From contig JAEZRV010000073.1 of NCBI GenBank assembly GCA_023444055.1, positions 120,021 through 184,020 on the forward strand: 64,000 nucleotides of DNA. The letters are read 5' to 3'. The notes beneath the pieces were generated by a model. That model saw nothing but the letters and a program-made list of their open reading frames with translations, was not told the DNA's origin and ran no database searches. The DNA is from Bacillota bacterium. GTDB lineage: Bacteria; Bacillota; Clostridia; Acetivibrionales; DSM-1351. Positions 62,298-64,000 of this stretch are shown here, piece by piece (within the stretch, counting starts at the first letter, position 1; the number at the start of each line of letters is the position of its first letter). The position numbers and the translations under genes were made by a program.

Positions 62298-64000
62298 ATG
62301 ACTTTGAAAGGAAGATTATTAAAAATAGTAATAGTATTAAACTTTATATGCTTTTTGGCAATAACAGGTTTGCTATCGAATTCAGCCTTAGCTGCGGCAC
62401 CCGCAGATCAGATATTTGATGGAAAAGGTGGATTTGGGATAGATACCATGAAATTAGATGGTATTACATATACTACCAATAACGGTGGTAAAATTGAGGT
62501 GGCCGGGAGTGAAGCACTTTCATTTAATCCAACTAGTGCAAGTAGTGCATATTCAGGTAATGCACTAGCTAATGATTCAAATTGGAGTGCAGATCCAACC
62601 TTTTTTCAGATAAGTTCTGAAGATTTAAATAATAATTTTAAAATGAATACAATGTATTTCATTATTAATGATATTGGTTCATGTGGTTATTCAATTAATA
62701 TTAAGGGCTTTGAAGGCGGGGAAAACGGTACTTTGGTTGCATCGGCTTCTGGCATTGATATGTCGACATCTGGTAGCTATGGGGTGGGAGATAATAGTGT
62801 TAGTTTAGTAAATGAAATTAATGATTCAGGAAATGGGGAATATGGGGGGATTCTGACATTCGGCAGTAATTGGAGCGATATTGATACTATTCTTATAACT
62901 AATAATGCGGGAGATACGAAGGCAGTGTATGCAGTAGTTGACTCTCTCGACTTCTCAAATGTATTAGATGTATCAGTAAGTGATGTAACAGTTAATGAAG
63001 GTGATGGTAATGCGATATTTACAATTTCACTTTCAAAAGCATACGGCAGTAATGTTACAGTTAACTATGCTACCGCCGACAATACTGCTAGAATTGCAGA
63101 TGACGATTATACAAGCACATCGAATACAGCAACAATCCCTACGGGGTCTACATCAACTACAGTAACCGTACCTATAAATAATGATACTATTGATGAGGAA
63201 AATGAAAGCTTCTATCTAAATATATCAAACCCAAGCATGGGTGGAATAACAGATAGCCAAGGGGTATGTACAATCACCGATGATGATGCTGTACCAACTA
63301 TAAGTATCAGTGATGCTACAGTTACAGAAGGAAATCTGGGAACAGCTAATCTTGTATATACAGTTACACTATCGGGGAAAAGTGGAAAAACAGTAAAAGT
63401 AGATTATAAAACAGCAGATGGTACAGCAACAGCAGGAAGTGATTATACAGCGATAACAACATCTACATTGACCTTTAATCCAGGAGACACAAGTAAAACA
63501 ATTACAGTGACAGTAAATGGTGATACTACTTCAGAAATGGACGAGACAGTTTTAGTGAACCTTACAAGTCCTGTTAATGCAACCATTAGTGACGGTCAGG
63601 GTTCCGGAACAATAACCAATGATGATACACCGACATTATCAATAAATGATGTATCAGTAACTGAAGGAGATGCAGATACAAAAAATCTTGAATTCACAGT
63701 AATATTAAGCTCTCCTAGTCCTGATACCATAACAGTGAATTATGCAACTTCTTTAGGTACTGCGACAGCAGGAACTGATTACATAACAGGCAGTGGAACA
63801 ATAACCTTTACACCAACAGATACTTCAGAGACGATTACAATAGTAATAAATGGAGACACAATTGATGAAGAAAACGAAACCCTTTATGTAGATTTGTCTG
63901 GTGCTACAAGTGGTATAGTTATTACAGATGCACAGGGAATTGGAACAATAACTGATAATGATTCAGCGCCATCAATATCAATTGGTGATGCTACAGTTAC
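62298..64000 (+). CDS. Large secreted Calx-beta repeat protein (N-terminal part, runs off the right edge)
   Basis: The frame is open to the window end. It starts at the ATG at 62298, or a TTG at 62304 that is better spaced from GGGGG. A signal peptide (KIVIVLNFICFLAITGLLS, then ALAAAP) is followed by a ~190-residue domain without obvious family. From ~residue 228 Calx-beta repeats of ~105 residues follow: VSVSDVTVNEGDG, ISISDATVTEGNLG, LSINDVSVTEGDAD, with a fourth beginning at the edge (ISIGDATVT). Each has a Y-x-TADxTAxxxxDY core and a DTIDEENE Ca-binding loop. It is probably a Ca-binding surface adhesin. The C-terminal domain and anchoring are not visible. Confidence 0.9.
   Translation, partial: MTLKGRLLKIVIVLNFICFLAITGLLSNSALAAAPADQIFDGKGGFGIDTMKLDGITYTTNNGGKIEVAGSEALSFNPTSASSAYSGNALANDSNWSADPTFFQISSEDLNNNFKMNTMYFIINDIGSCGYSINIKGFEGGENGTLVASASGIDMSTSGSYGVGDNSVSLVNEINDSGNGEYGGILTFGSNWSDIDTILITNNAGDTKAVYAVVDSLDFSNVLDVSVSDVTVNEGDGNAIFTISLSKAYGSNVTVNYATADNTARIADDDYTSTSNTATIPTGSTSTTVTVPINNDTIDEENESFYLNISNPSMGGITDSQGVCTITDDDAVPTISISDATVTEGNLGTANLVYTVTLSGKSGKTVKVDYKTADGTATAGSDYTAITTSTLTFNPGDTSKTITVTVNGDTTSEMDETVLVNLTSPVNATISDGQGSGTITNDDTPTLSINDVSVTEGDADTKNLEFTVILSSPSPDTITVNYATSLGTATAGTDYITGSGTITFTPTDTSETITIVINGDTIDEENETLYVDLSGATSGIVITDAQGIGTITDNDSAPSISIGDATV

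Noticed and set aside
1..64000. CRISPR arrays, rRNA and tRNA genes, intact insertion sequences
   Set aside because: I looked for regularly spaced repeats, CCA-ended cloverleafs and transposase motifs by eye and found none convincing. A tRNA scan would settle this better.

Overview
The window looks like chromosome of a low-GC, anaerobic, spore-forming, cellulosome-producing member of the Clostridia (Ruminiclostridium/Hungateiclostridium-like). The evidence is two type I dockerin proteins, a Tlp spore protein, a T-box before serS, FMN and preQ1 riboswitches, a HgdC-type [4Fe-4S] activator ATPase, and AT-rich intergenic DNA with strong AGGAGG-type ribosome sites. No rRNA, tRNA, CRISPR array or intact transposase gene was seen. 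Genus-level placement is inference.

Layout. 1-9 kb: end of a dockerin-bearing glycoside hydrolase, a GT2/PAP2 pair, a tRNA-dihydrouridine synthase, an aldehyde dehydrogenase pseudogene, an MnmD-type tRNA methyltransferase and a GH43-GH16-dockerin enzyme. 9-10.7 kb: T-box and serS. 10.9-28.8 kb: a biosynthetic locus. It has a frameshifted GAF/LuxR regulator, two flanking paralogs of a degenerate C39/BtrH-like family, a split two-module NRPS (C-A-T and A-T), a sugar-isomerase-like TIM barrel, two Gfo/Idh/MocA dehydrogenases, a DegT aminotransferase, an enolase-superfamily enzyme, a CBS-domain protein and a three-gene ABC-2 exporter. A decayed acyl carrier protein follows. The gene set fits an exported small molecule in which an amino-sugar or aminocyclitol-type unit is joined by NRPS chemistry; the product is unknown. 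29.3-31.6 kb: UDP-glucose dehydrogenase and UDP-glucuronate epimerase.

32-48 kb: a DUF6143-like protein, a cold-shock protein, a Big2 surface protein, the FMN-riboswitch ribDEBAH operon, an AAA ATPase-TOPRIM pair that is probably antiphage, a PilZ protein, then a preQ1-I riboswitch ahead of a HgdB/HgdC-like (double-cubane-type) reductase pair followed by queC. A DUF1848 protein and an APH-type phosphotransferase follow; the latter has a candidate leader peptide and attenuator.

48.8-64 kb: a DnaJ/CbpA-like co-chaperone and ClpB, an unusual tryptophanase-family lyase, a secreted GH18 chitinase, a PAS-GAF histidine kinase, a small protein that seems to start at ATT, tlp, three tandem tail-collar mini-proteins, a discoidin/cadherin-like protein and the start of a large secreted Calx-beta repeat protein that runs off the right edge.

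The most novel-looking items are: (1) the preQ1-controlled HgdB/HgdC pair beside queC, a candidate new step in queuosine metabolism; (2) the NRPS-aminosugar locus, in which both adenylation domains lack the usual alpha-amino-binding Asp; (3) the leader peptide and attenuator before the APH gene; (4) a structured leader shared by two unrelated genes. All similarity calls are by eye; no database search was run.
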